Shown piece by piece: positions 31,701 through 41,361 of a stretch of 64,000 bases of DNA; the stretch's first letter is position 1, and each line of letters opens with the position of its first letter. Made by a program: the position numbers and the translations under genes. Origin of the DNA: Diplonema japonicum (lineage: Eukaryota > Euglenozoa > Diplonemea > Diplonemida > Diplonemidae). The DNA lies in assembly GCA_964019335.1 (NCBI GenBank), contig OZ025737.1, positions 310,001-374,000 of the forward strand, read 5' to 3'. The notes below the pieces were generated by a model, which was not told the origin of the DNA, did no database searches, and was given only the letters and a program-made list of their open reading frames with translations.

Positions 31701-33669
31701 GTCCTTGCAGTTCGCACTGATCAACGACCAGCAGTACCTTAGCCAGATCTTGCCGTGCATCGAAGAGAACAACACCGATGTCGATGTTGTGTCTTTTGCC
31801 GACAAGGTCTGCAACACTGTCACCGTCGCCCTCGTCACGAAGGCAATGGCCCGGAATACATGTGTCAAGATATTAGACTTCAGCAACAGCACGTTGAGCG
31901 AGAGGTCGGCGCAAAACATCCAGGTCCTCCTCAAAGCATGCCCCACACTCAAGGAATTGTATCTTCATAACTGCGACTTAACCGATAGCACTTTGAGCAT
32001 TCTCACCCTGGCAGCGCAAAACAACCATGGGCTGGAAACCTTCGGCATTGCAGAAAACCCAAGTATTACCGCAAATGGCATTGCATGCTTGACAGAAGCC
32101 CTTGGCACCTTGGGGTGCGACACTATTACTAAGGTGGACACTAAGGGTATACGCATGTCTGATGCTGTCAGAAACGGTCTGGACACTGCCCTCAAGGTCA
32201 ACGAGTCGCCAGTGACTCTGAAGAGTGTTCTGTTAGGGGTGAAACAAGGGAAAATAACAAAAATCGAACTTAGTGGTGCTTCTGCCCCACGTCATCCCGA
32301 CTGGGCTGCGCTGACCTTATCGACTGTCGTGCCCTTGCACAGCACCGTGACGTCGCTGGACCTCAGCCACAACGATATCGGGGACGAGGGTGCTGGTTGG
32401 CTGTCAGAAATGCTGCACACTGCACCACATGTAACCTACTTAGACGTGAGTCACAACGATATTGGGAACTCAGGCATCTGCTCTTTCACTACAGCCTTGT
32501 GGGAGTGCGATGACATCTTGCATCTGGACGTGTCGCACAACAAGTACAGCACTGACATCAAGGTGCTCAGCTTGTTGCTTTCATGCAATGCACACCCAAT
32601 CCTGATGAAGAAGTACATCCTGAACTGGCTGAAAGGGAACACAACTGAGGAACTCGTCATCGACGGTGCGTGTGACGCAAAGGGCAAATTGCTGACAGAC
32701 GTGTCTTTGGAGATGCTGTGCGAGTTCCTTTGCCGTGACCCTGAAGTGAGCCACATATCCTTGTGCAACAATGATATACAGGACAAAGGTGCCATGCTGT
32801 TGGCAAGGTCCCTGGCGAAGCGCAATAGCATCGCGAGCATCGATCTGAGGTGCAACAGGATCGGGGATGACGGTGGGTACGCTATCGCTTCACTTCTGGA
32901 GGGCTGCTGTATTACACGACTGGACTTAGGCTGCAACAGGGTGACTGACTCCACAGCATTGCACATGGTGCGGCACGTAGGGAACTCTTACCACATTAAG
33001 GCCCTAGACCTCGCAGGCAACCCTGTGACATCAGGGACACTAGAAAGGCTCGGTCTGATGCTCACGCTCAACAACAAGAATAATATTCTGAAAGAGCTCG
33101 TGCTCAAGGTGTTTGAGAATGATGCATCCTTGCACAGTCTGGATCTAAAAGGGATGGCTTCTCAAGGGCTCTTCGACACGGACAACAAAGGGTACACAAG
33201 CGATAATCTGCCGCTGCTGTTGAGCATCCTCCAGACGTCGAGCCACATTACGGCTTTAGACATGTCAAGGAACGGCATAGGTGATGTAGAGGCCGTGTCT
33301 GCATACCTTAAGAGCAACACGACTCTTCGGTGCTTCAAGCTCAACGACAGCCCTCTGGGACAGGGCGCCCCGCTGCTGTTCCAAGTGCTTAAGTACACAA
33401 TTACATTGACGCATGTTGAGCTGGTTGGGTGTAAGCTCACTGATGACATGGCACTTAGTATCGTCTGCATAGTAGGGGCCAACCGTGCTTTGCAGTGCCT
33501 TGACTTGTCCGAGAACTTCTTCACCCATGAGACAGTTGACCGCGTCGTAGAAACAGTGAATGAATGCCCCCGACTCTATAGTCTAGAGGCAATCTTGCTC
33601 TACCCTTCCCAGGGTGGCATTGATGTGGATTACGTACGTAACGCTCGCAGTGCCGTGAGGCTAATGTGA
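28759..33669 (+). CDS. Giant leucine-rich-repeat protein (ribonuclease-inhibitor type)
   Basis: A single intronless exon of 1,636 residues built almost wholly of LRRs of the RNase-inhibitor type, about 28-30 residues each. Examples of the strand-turn core are LTHLTLTNGS, LKKLDVSHNNLG, VTSLDLSHNDIGDEG, VTYLDVSHNDIGNSG and LQCLDLSENFF. I see no signal peptide, membrane segment, NACHT or kinase domain, so it is likely a cytosolic or cytoskeletal binding platform. Repeats are interrupted several times by charged spacers of the type LKELLVALENNRVTTVRYNGK, which suggests multi-block duplication. Large LRR proteins of this kind are common in kinetoplastids and relatives. It stops 49 bp before the next start. 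An out-of-frame ATG at 28754 opens a 20-codon upstream frame. Confidence 0.88.
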   Translation: MRSASQCISGEWRALQKALRRVSEREGVLDLRYGGEDDTYQNGVTELITMQGLCEVEMWMAKRMHIVKLRLGYHSSFDDAHLEVLCTGLQTSEVLDELSLYGTSITTLRPLINIVQGPNNSLTKVNVANTPAAEDGTAMLELYWALTVNSQPLKLKYMLAKLKAGAVTSVVLDEKGGAKLYNDVALRHLTCCLNGCDVSTEPVAFNPVSSNTTLTHLTLTNGSFSTPGIALLSNYLRTDATLKKLDVSHNNLGSAVALLASSLTPPKANTSLNDLDLSWTGTCSELCGAELASMIAGNKSLTVVRLCGNNLEANAKGLVQSLYVSTSMKILDLENTSIDDEYMDLCRDRTLIYEAPSCIAKSVPLLFGDSPLLTVVDCSRQDEKDTIINDANVMQLLEAFVGNTMVTTLKLCHNNITIMGLEALCSCLSKRDSLANLTTLHISDLQLQPSYVDMKPAPARAVCNMLSSHPRLRYVDISQNYLEDDAGGLFVDIAKRVVRMTYLNTNGTPIDSITKRRLDLVLPMHKFPGPFAAVAWGLWGCGIEEGILNFSSTGQWWAGEKFIYSDWCNEGNPVELLCAVLEDESSITSLDVSGHQLGDEGVAPLMTLLQNAALVGMSLNNTGITAQTAAALAKVIQANDSIKHVEVNGNGMGNTGCDLVTAQLRFNATSQELKELLVALENNRVTTVRYNGKPGSELTDEWLEFIASTMLLATEEAPGIVEVLDLSHTHITNTSLETLTTILKDQTRCPRLRSLNLQNCLLTGTQGLAQFLEAASRTNLTEINLSHNALGVEGYQVIVSSLGAHDSLCRVIMTNDSKVTTEEYVTNQLETASELNAHLDFKKLIKRLREGDKTVKHVKERNASVHLVRALAPLVPLSAITEIDLSGGVVNDTGAGLLAKALESDPPVTNLDLACNHITTMGCRLLASALGGTTQLLRLDLSGNRIDGRGATAVIGATKANKTILMINLSNNPHIPESLLESLQFALINDQQYLSQILPCIEENNTDVDVVSFADKVCNTVTVALVTKAMARNTCVKILDFSNSTLSERSAQNIQVLLKACPTLKELYLHNCDLTDSTLSILTLAAQNNHGLETFGIAENPSITANGIACLTEALGTLGCDTITKVDTKGIRMSDAVRNGLDTALKVNESPVTLKSVLLGVKQGKITKIELSGASAPRHPDWAALTLSTVVPLHSTVTSLDLSHNDIGDEGAGWLSEMLHTAPHVTYLDVSHNDIGNSGICSFTTALWECDDILHLDVSHNKYSTDIKVLSLLLSCNAHPILMKKYILNWLKGNTTEELVIDGACDAKGKLLTDVSLEMLCEFLCRDPEVSHISLCNNDIQDKGAMLLARSLAKRNSIASIDLRCNRIGDDGGYAIASLLEGCCITRLDLGCNRVTDSTALHMVRHVGNSYHIKALDLAGNPVTSGTLERLGLMLTLNNKNNILKELVLKVFENDASLHSLDLKGMASQGLFDTDNKGYTSDNLPLLLSILQTSSHITALDMSRNGIGDVEAVSAYLKSNTTLRCFKLNDSPLGQGAPLLFQVLKYTITLTHVELVGCKLTDDMALSIVCIVGANRALQCLDLSENFFTHETVDRVVETVNECPRLYSLEAILLYPSQGGIDVDYVRNARSAVRLM

Positions 33670-33712
33670 ATAAGGTTATTTTGCATAGCCCCTTACCACG
33701 CATATGTATACA

Positions 33713-33713
33713 G
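33713..33713 (+). other. Candidate trans-splice acceptor, 49-bp intergenic gap
   Basis: tatacag ends at 33713, six bases before the ATG at 33719. The whole gap to the previous stop is 49 bp, too short for a separate promoter and terminator. Confidence 0.45.
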
Positions 33714-33718
33714 GTACC

Positions 33719-34705
33719 ATGTCCCTATTCCTTGCTGCGGTGGATAAGTGCGAGGCGCCGCATGAGCCGTCGTATTCCCCACGGAGTGAGTGCCCCGACA
33801 ACCTGTCTCAAAAGATGCTGGACATGGAGAGGAAGAAGAACAGGGACCTCCGGCTACAAATCAAACGTCGGGAAAGTGTAGCGACATTACAACGAAGAAG
33901 GGAGGAAAAGGAAGCGGCATCTAGAAAAGCAGCGGCTGAGGTGGAAGGTGCAAGAATAGCTGCAAACATGGCCGTGAATGAGGCAGAGCGGCTGAGGCGG
34001 CAGGTACCCGTTGAAGTGCCTGTCGATGAGCATCTTCCGAGGGCAGAGCACTTGGCAAAGCGGCACCTTACGTTGAGCACAAAAACAGAAACAACGTACA
34101 AGGAAATCGAGTCGAAAATAGCAACCAATGATATCTCGAAGCTGACCTTTGTCGAAAGGCTTCTCATCGAGAAGCAGAGGCACAAAAAGCATCCAACGAA
34201 ACTCTCGCGAAGCGTGGCTGAGATGTATCCGGAGTTCGAAGTGCGCAACACGCAAGCAGGACACGTCACAAAAATAAGGCTGAGCACGGCAGCGGAAGAG
34301 GGGCAGAGAAGGCGTGAGAGGCGACGCGAAGAGCTAATGTGCATACAGAAAGAGGACGATGCAGAGAAACGGCAGGAGATGGAGCAATGGCAGGCCATTG
34401 AAGAGAAACGACACCTTGTTGTACAGGAGTTGGCTGCAAAGAGGAAGCGAGATAACGATCTTGCCAAGCAGCAGCAAGAGGAGAAGAAAAGCCTGACGCA
34501 CAAGGTGCACCCTGTGGACGTGCTGCGGAGTGGTATTGCCAGCGAACTGATAGCTGAGCGTGTCGAAGAGCAAGAGGAGGCCGCCATGGCGGAGTGCAAG
34601 TTCTCCGACGCCCTTGACAAATACCTCGAAGTCGAACGTGAGGCCTTCCGAGACAAAGACCTCACCTCACGCCACCACACAACGATGAAGCTATTAAACC
34701 GTTAA
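33719..34705 (+). CDS. Charged coiled-coil protein of unknown function
   Basis: 328 residues, intronless. Residues 45-100 and 185-270 are Arg/Lys/Glu-rich heptad-like helix (for example KRRESVATLQRRREEKEAA and EEGQRRRERRREELM). A middle segment (about 105-175) contains TKTETTYKEIESKIATNDISKL and ELI-type leucines. The C-terminus, VEEQEEAAMAECKFSDALDKYL, is more acidic. I recognise no enzyme motif. Gene context and composition suit an axonemal or cytoskeletal protein, but that is inference. An in-frame ATG 15 bp upstream precedes the likely acceptor, so I use 33719. Confidence 0.75.
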   Translation: MSLFLAAVDKCEAPHEPSYSPRSECPDNLSQKMLDMERKKNRDLRLQIKRRESVATLQRRREEKEAASRKAAAEVEGARIAANMAVNEAERLRRQVPVEVPVDEHLPRAEHLAKRHLTLSTKTETTYKEIESKIATNDISKLTFVERLLIEKQRHKKHPTKLSRSVAEMYPEFEVRNTQAGHVTKIRLSTAAEEGQRRRERRREELMCIQKEDDAEKRQEMEQWQAIEEKRHLVVQELAAKRKRDNDLAKQQQEEKKSLTHKVHPVDVLRSGIASELIAERVEEQEEAAMAECKFSDALDKYLEVEREAFRDKDLTSRHHTTMKLLNR

Positions 34706-34836
34706 CACTTAAGCACTTTAAGGTCTATTCCTAGACCCCCTTTTTATTATTATTAAAGATTTCGTGGGAACCGGAACGATAGAAAATCCACAAGAATACA
34801 GGAGGGGGTGGGTGGGGGGAGAGTGCGCACGAAGAA

Positions 34837-36896
34837 ATGTGGGAAGACAGTACGTTTAACAACCCATTGAGCCCGAGGTATTTCAGAAATCAAACCGTGT
34901 CACCCGCTTTGTTTTGCAATGGTTCTGTGTCCAATTGTATCTCCCCAGTAGCGTCTCCGAGGAGGAAGTCTTTCATACAGAACGCATATGAGCTAAACAA
35001 CGATGAGAAGGAAACGTTCAGCAAGTTGTTCCAAGAGGTATGATGTTCTGAATAACGTTGATCTCATCGCAGCTCGGACCGCGAGAGAGCCTTGTTTCGA
35101 AGAACGTGGCATGCGACCTTTTCACGGACCTGAACCTGCACCTAGCTGGGGATGAGGTGAAGACGACATGGGACGATCTCAACGACGACATTGATTTGGA
35201 TAGTTTCTTCAAAATCTTTGTTGCTGTGAAGGGGCATCTGCGATCAGCGGTGTGGGAAGACCTCATGAACGTAATCCCTTCCTACACACTGAACCGCACC
35301 GACACCCTGTACGACGACATCGTGAAGCAGTCCCGTCTAGTCCTTGCAGATAGTCCTCTGAAGTGGGCCATTGAAATCTTAATCTTCCTCTCCTTCCTTT
35401 ACGTCGGTGTCAAGATCCCAATAGTCGATGTGGCATGGAACTCCTCCGACCCATGGTACACCCCTGCATTCTTCATCGGCGACCTTGCCACCACACTTGT
35501 CTACGTGGCTGACATTGTGTTGCGTCTCAACACTGCCGTATTTGACTCGGGGAAGGTCATGTCCCGCGTCGGCACCATGCTGCATTACATCAAAACACGA
35601 TCTTTCTGGTGCGACCTCATAGCCTCCGTCCCGCTTGAGATGCTCCTCCATACCACCGGCTACTACTACGCAGCAAGGATCGCTGCTCACCTGCGACTGG
35701 TCAAAATGTTCAACAGCTCTACTATCTTCAATTTTTCGGGCTCTGGCTTGTTGACTGCCTCCCACGTTGCAGTCGCATACGGGTACGTCCCTAAAGCGAA
35801 GGCACTCCTCATGTGCATCATCTTCATTCATACGGCGGCATGCACGTTCGTCGTCACAAGTTGCAACGAGAATTGCGGAAAGGAAGAACTGTCCCCCGAA
35901 GGCTACAAAACAGCGCTGTATTGGGTGCTGTACACGATTTCCTCTGTAGGGTACGGGGACGTTTTGGTGCCCAATACATCGTCGCAGATGCTTGCGATGG
36001 TCCTGTTTGTGACTGCTATCGCCATCAATGGTTGGCTGGTAGGTATGATGACGAGCAACATGCTCAGTCTTGACACAAAGGGTGAGAAACAGCAAGCGCT
36101 GTACAACACCTTGAACGTGATCTCACACTTTGACATCCCGCATGAGGTGGTCGAGGACATCCTGTCCTTGCAGAACCACCTCATGGACCAGAAGATGCAC
36201 CTTGCCTCCTTCACAACAGTCATGAATGCGCTCCCTTTGTCCGTGCAGCAGATCGTGGTCATGTACTACAGGATATCGTTTCTCGAGAGGCTGCCGTTAT
36301 TCAAACAGGTTTCTGGGATGTGTAAGATAGACCTTGCAGAGGCTTTGGAAAGTCATATCAAAGAGAAACTCACATCCGTGGTGGTGGAAGGAGGCGAGAG
36401 TGGTGGGATTTTCTTCTTGGCACATGGACTTGCTGAGGTTCGTAAGAATGGGTCCCACATCGCGACGCTTATAAAAGGGGCGTTTTTTGGGGAAAACGGC
36501 ATTGTCGAGGAGAAGTCGGTGCGGTGTGCTACGGTCACGTGCTTAACATATTGCGAGTGGTTGATACTGCCTGCAGAGGCGATGTGCAGGATTTTAGAGA
36601 AACATCCGGTGCTCCGGGCACACGTCACGCCGCCACACACCCGCAGCGGGCGAACGGTGACCCCGATAACATCCTTGGACAAGAAAGACCTTTCCTACTG
36701 CAGAACACTTGAATCCATATTGCGAAAGAAACAGTCACAAGGATCCAGTCCTGCGTTCAGCCCACCAGAGAGCCTCCACACTGCTCAAATGCCATTAAGT
36801 CCAATAAGCCCAGTATCTTATTCTTGTGAGTTGCAACAATTGAATGCCAAAATGGACAACATGCTTAGGCTGATCTGTCCAAGCAACTCTTCTTAA
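34837..36896 (+). CDS. Voltage-gated K+ channel with cyclic-nucleotide-binding domain (EAG/HCN/CNG type)
   Basis: Exons 34837-35037 and 35073-36896, joined across a 35-nt intron, give 674 residues. The order is: Ser-rich cytosolic N-terminus, S1 (WAIEILIFLSFLYVGVKIP, near residue 165), S2-S3 (FIGDLATTLVYVADIVLRLN; FWCDLIASVP), an S4 with few basic residues (AARIAAHLRLVKMF), S5, the pore helix and the K+ filter SSVGYGD near residue 358, then S6. A C-linker and a cyclic-nucleotide-binding domain follow at about 477-580, with the phosphate-cassette region FFGENGIVEEKSVRCATV. Glu in FGE and Arg-Cys-Ala are kept in outline. The filter predicts K+ selectivity; ligand binding by cAMP or cGMP cannot be decided by eye. 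The C-terminal 90 residues are Ser/Pro-rich. Confidence 0.87.
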
Positions 36897-37057
36897 GTTC
36901 TCTAAGGTTTATTCTGTCAGGAGAGATGGCTTTTTTTTTTTTTTTTTTTTTCCGTCACTTTTCCTGAGATTTCTTCGTCATGGATCGGGGGGGGGGGGGG
37001 GGTTTGTTGATTTCTCTCCTTTTTTAACAACTATTGTCTTTATCAAAAAAAGAAATA

Positions 37058-38763
37058 CTGTAAAACAAAAATCACCGGAAGATAAAATATCCGGAAGTTC
37101 TGGCGGTCCGGATATTTTTTCTTCCGGACATTTTTTTCCCGGGACCCCCTTTTCTTTTTTTAAAGGGCTGGACCAGAAAACGGATGAAACTAGTTTCTGT
37201 GGCAAGAGAAAAATCAAACGAAAATCAGAGAGAATTGCAGCGAACTTTTCTAAGAACTAAAAGACACCTCAGATCCTGATTGTTCGCTTCTTCCGCAAAC
37301 TTGTCGAACCGAACCACTCCTTGTGCTTGCTTTAGGGTTGTTCTTGTGCTTTTTATTTCTCATTTTCCGAGCCCCCTAAACACATTCCTGACGCCGAACA
37401 CTTCTCTAGCCCCTTCCAGCTGCCTAGCAAGCTTTGCTGGTCTTCCCACTCTTCATCTCCGCAGCACGTCGCTGCAACGGCAAGCACACCACAGTACGCT
37501 GCTGCAAAGAGAATTCCCCCAAGCAGGACTCCACCAGGGCTCTAAAAAAACGCCCAAAACAATGGGCCCAGCTTGCCTGGATAGATTGCCTGCTGACATG
37601 CTCCCATGCTGCTTCAACCCACCTGGCAGAAAAAAGAGGGAAAGTTGAATTACTTTAGTTTACTTTTAAAAAAATACCTCAGATGTGGTCCATTCATCTC
37701 ACTTGTATTTGGTACCGTCCACCCTTCCTGACGGTTCCCTTCTTCCACATACTTGTCCAGCCTCCTTATTGACCACTTTTTATACTTGGTCCTGATTGTC
37801 GCCTTCATTGAGGCGTTCAGTCCTATGTCCAGGGCTGGCACAAATAGGTGAGGCCTGGAGGGACAAAAGCTAAGTGAACGTTTGTTTCTAAAAACAAGTT
37901 CACAAATCATCAGTGTGGCCATTGTAGTCATCTAGGATGAGCAAGATGGGCTCGTTGGGTGCCCAGCCCGATGACTTAGTAAGTTTATAGCAACAGGGGA
38001 GAAAGACACGTTTTACCCAGAGCTGAAGCGTTTTTTGGGTAGCCAGTGAGATTTCGAAGCTGTTAAACTCCAGCCTTTTTTTTGGGGGGGGGGTGCAACA
38101 CGAGGGACAGACCCGGGGTATTTCCTGCAGCGAGCTCGTTCTGTTTTTCCCGTGTAAATGAGGCTGAAAAGGCCAAAATAGGCCGCTACGCAGCCAGCCA
38201 TGGTACCACGGCGGCCCAGGGCTGGTACCGCGCGAAGGAAGACATCACGGTGCCAACGTCCAGTATATCAGACTGGGAACACCGCTTTGGTATGCTCCGA
38301 GGTCTATCCCCGTCGCACCCGTTACTGCGGGTCGCAAGCCTCTTCTGAACGAGGAAGAAACACAAGTACGGTTTCCGCCGCTTCTTGAGTGGACGAAGCT
38401 TCGTTTTCCGTTTCTTCTTCCTTTTTTTCTTCGGTAGAAATGGTCCCCCCTTGACCCAGCAAAGACTTGCTGAGGCCGAGGCCAGGCACACTGCCAAGGC
38501 TGCGAAGGCAGCAAACAAGACGGACAGGTAGGACGTTCTTCACCCCTTTTTTTTTTAGTCATATTTTTGCCATTTTTAAGACTCCTGCAACAGAAACATA
38601 AGTTTTTCCAGGGAAACATGCAGCAGACAGGGGGAGGGGACAGTGCGTAGGTCAGGCTTGGTACCCCCTTAGAAAAGTGCCCCAAAAAATGTCCGGAAGA
38701 AAAAATCACCGGATGTTTCGGCGGTCCGGATATTTTATCTTCCGGTGGATTTTTGTTTTACAG
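37058..38763 (+). mobile_element. pogo/Tigger-like DNA transposon, copy 1, internally rearranged
   Basis: Bounded by TA at 37056-37057 and 38764-38765. It has inverted ends beginning ctgtaaaacaaaaatc and subterminal ccggaag/ttccgg repeats over about 90 bp each side. Inside, 38130-38345 on + encodes a transposase N-terminus (AKIGRYAASHGTTAAQGWY; SSISDWEHRFG). The stretch 37650-38170 encodes DDE-domain pieces on the - strand, including IGLNASMKATIRTKYKKW. Compared with copy 2 at 47936-49373 that block is inverted. It is therefore a rearranged, non-coding copy. The TA target site, CENP-B-type helix-turn-helix and DDE_1 pieces identify the pogo branch of Tc1/mariner. Confidence 0.8.
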
Positions 38764-39399
38764 TAGCTATTTATTTGGTGAGTAAAATAGCACTGTTTCA
38801 CGCGTTGATGGCGGGGGGGGGGGGGGGGGGGGGTTAACGAGTAGGGCAATTATCCAGTTTACTTCACGAGCGCTACGAGTTAAACCTGTCACCACAAGTG
38901 GAATAATGCTCTTATTTTCATTTAACGTTGTTTTATTTAACAAATGCCGGGTTTGAAAGGGTGGGAGGTTACAGGGTTACAAACAAGTGAAAAGTGCTAC
39001 CGTCTAAAAAAACAGCGACCTTTTTTTTCTCGCATTTTGATTTTATATGCAAGCTCATCATCAATGGTCTCTGAGGCATCGTGTGACTCTTTTGTCCTCA
39101 TTCCGCTTGCAAACTTGCAAGCTGCATATGCCTGCGCTGAATTTCATATTCACCTCATGCTCTGCATTTTTTACCGAAGTTTCGGATGCATTGTAGCCTT
39201 CGCCTTTCCCCCCATTGCCTTCGGCTTCCCATTAAAAAAAAAAAAAAGGAAAAAAAGGAAAAAAAAGAATCTACGTGTAATTCAGGTCTTACATTTCACG
39301 CACGGAATATGTACCTAATTTTAATAAGGTGACCACTATTTTCTCCCCCACCCTTGAAAACCAAGCTCGAGTTATATATTTAAAAGGAAAGTAGAGACT
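38764..39399. other. Non-coding spacer with G-run
   Basis: Contains G x21 at 38813-38833. A 124-codon frame from 38944 has no recognisable domain and ends in low-complexity Lys; I do not call it. Confidence 0.55.
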
Positions 39400-39650
39400 T
39401 TGTTTGGCAGGTTCAACTGGCAATCGCTGACTCTTTATTCTTGTAACTGCATGAGCGCTAAATCTTGGATACCTGGGACGCGCCCCGGCTGGGGTTGAGC
39501 TGCACACCGCACGCATTATGGACACGACGCGGAACGAAGAAGCTACAACTCGGCAGAGGTGCGCCCCCTGTAATCAAGTACAGTTCTTGTGCATGGCGCC
39601 ACCAACACTGGCCTCCTTTATTTATCTCTTATATTTTCTTCTTTTTTTTT
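39400..39650 (+). repeat. SINE-like dispersed repeat, copy 3
   Basis: It shares with the 45.4-kb copy the blocks cggctggggttgagctg, caccgcacgcatta and ggacacgacgcggaacg, and with all copies gaagaagctacaactcgg and cctcctttat followed by T-rich DNA. Its first 60 bp differ from the other copies. The decayed LINE starts directly after its T-tract. Confidence 0.6.
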
Positions 39651-39654
39651 TTCC

Positions 39655-40890
39655 ACAGAGCACTAGCAGCCATATACAGAACGAGACGAAAACTGGGAGA
39701 GGTGTGGGAGCGGTGCCAGAGACTTGCCAAAGGGTACCAGGACCCGACAAGAACGACACCTTTGGGCCCGATAGGCAACGCGATGAAACGGTGGCTCCCG
39801 AAGATCAGCACGAACTGGGGGCAGTTCACCGAAATGCTAGCTGAGAACAAGGACAAATTCGCACATGTAGTGCGAGAAAAGCTAAGGTCGGGACGTGCGG
39901 AGCACATACAAGACAGAAGACGCTCGATGGAGGGGCTAGACCGGGGCGCAGACCCACGCACGAACGACCGGCGAGAGCTGATGAGACTCGGACCACAAGG
40001 AGCAATGGCAGCGAGAGACCTCCGGAGGATCGTGGCGGGAGGGGTTTTCTACATCCACCCAAGGCGTGGTACCAGGACAACATCACCAGACGGGTACCAC
40101 CCCCAGAGGGCGAGCAGAGCGAAAGCGAGGACAGCTCGGAAGAGGAAGGGGACGAGACGCACGAGCGTGTGAACAAGAGACCAACAACAGACGAGGTCAC
40201 ATGCGACGCGTGCGGTGCGGAGGACGAGAGCAACATGCTGCGACACGCACTATGGGAATGCAGTGTGGCGAAGGAGGTGCAACAGAAGGAAGTACATGCA
40301 GAAGTAGTGGCCAACAAGACGGAAATGCCAATCTGCATGCAGCTACATGGAACGCTCCCGCGTGGTCACCGATCACACCGGCTGAGGAAGACGCAGTACT
40401 ACTTGCTGGAAGTGGTGGCAAAACGGGACCAGCTTCTCCAGGACAAGAGAATGCTAGAAACGTACACGACGCACCCCTGGGAACAGATAACGGAAGGAAA
40501 CGCTCATGCGCCACCTGAATGGAAGGAGCTGAGGAAGCATGTGAGCGGGAGCCTGATGATGAAGCACGGAGAAGACATCGTCAAGTGGCTCAGAAAGCTG
40601 AAGTAGTACGATGGACCGAGGAAGACGACAGTCACCACAATGGAACTCGTACTAGACTTCGAGAACACGCTGGGCGTCGAGCCGATCACGGGGAAGAAGG
40701 GTGATCTGGACATGATACAGAAGAAGGCGCGGAGTTTCCACGGCCTCCTGGAAAGAATCCAAGAAGGGTGGGACACAGCACGTATACAGAAGAAGGTCAG
40801 AGGCAAGCGGATCTTCCCAGCGGAGAGGTCAGAGGCAAGCGGATCTTCCCAGCGGAGAGCCAGAAGAACCACGCGCTCAGAACCATAGGT
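39655..40890 (+). pseudogene. LINE reverse-transcriptase C-terminal region, decayed copy
   Basis: Homologous along its length to the C-terminal part of the LINE at 8225-10315. Shared blocks include GPIGNAMKRWLP (GPVGTAVRRWLP there), the zinc-knuckle-like TCDACGAED...HALWEC and TTMELVLDFENT. Two lesions break it: a one-base deletion near 40060, after FYIHP, that changes frame, and a tag stop at 40604-40606 after WLRKLK, beyond which homology continues in frame. No RT catalytic motif is left, because the copy starts well after motif C. Confidence 0.8.
40796..40859 (+). repeat. Tandem duplication of 32 bp in the decayed LINE
   Basis: Two perfect adjacent copies, 40796-40827 and 40828-40859. The duplication is absent from the LINE at 8.2 kb. 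Confidence 0.9.
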
Positions 40891-41023
40891 GCGAAGAAGA
40901 GTCTGGGATGGAACAGAAGGCCAGTTTGTGCATCAGAGAAAACCAAGAAGGACCTTAAGAAACTGGGCAGGAAGTGGCAAGAAGAAAGAGAGGATACTTT
41001 GAGAAAGGCAACACAGCCAAAAA

Positions 41024-41138
41024 AAGAAAGAAAGGCCGAGGCCCCAGAAGGGAGAAAGGGGTAGATAAGTAGAGACAAGGGGGACGTTCCAAGACAGGAA
41101 CCTCCTTTATCTCATCTCTTTTTTTTTTTTTTTTTTTT
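41024..41138 (+). repeat. LINE 3' tail ending in a T-run
   Basis: This is the 3' end of the decayed LINE, ending aggaacctcctttatctcat and then a T-run. A near match is at 2521-2640. The last 20 bp before the T-run also resemble the 3' end of the SINE-like repeats. Confidence 0.6.
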
Positions 41139-41361
41139 GCTGTCCCTTTCCTTTTTTATTCTCTGCAATTTTTGGAGTTTTGCTTTTTTTTTATTATTTT
41201 GTTTATTCTTTTCCGGTTGGAGAGGAAAAAAGGGCCTTTCCAGGTTTCTGTGTTTGGAAGTAGAAAGAAAAGAACGGTTTAGATTCATTAGAAAAGGAAT
41301 TATTACAGGAGGGGGGGCTCTCCGTGCCGTTGTTTAGGTGGCGTCCACGGAAAATGTTGAT

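Noticed and set aside
37280-37648. 122-codon frame in pogo-like copy 1
   Set aside because: Within the transposon, low-complexity, no family; at best transposase debris.
38944-39318. 124-codon frame starting MPGLKGWEVTG
   Set aside because: No domain, ends in poly-Lys from an A-run, no acceptor or neighbour support.
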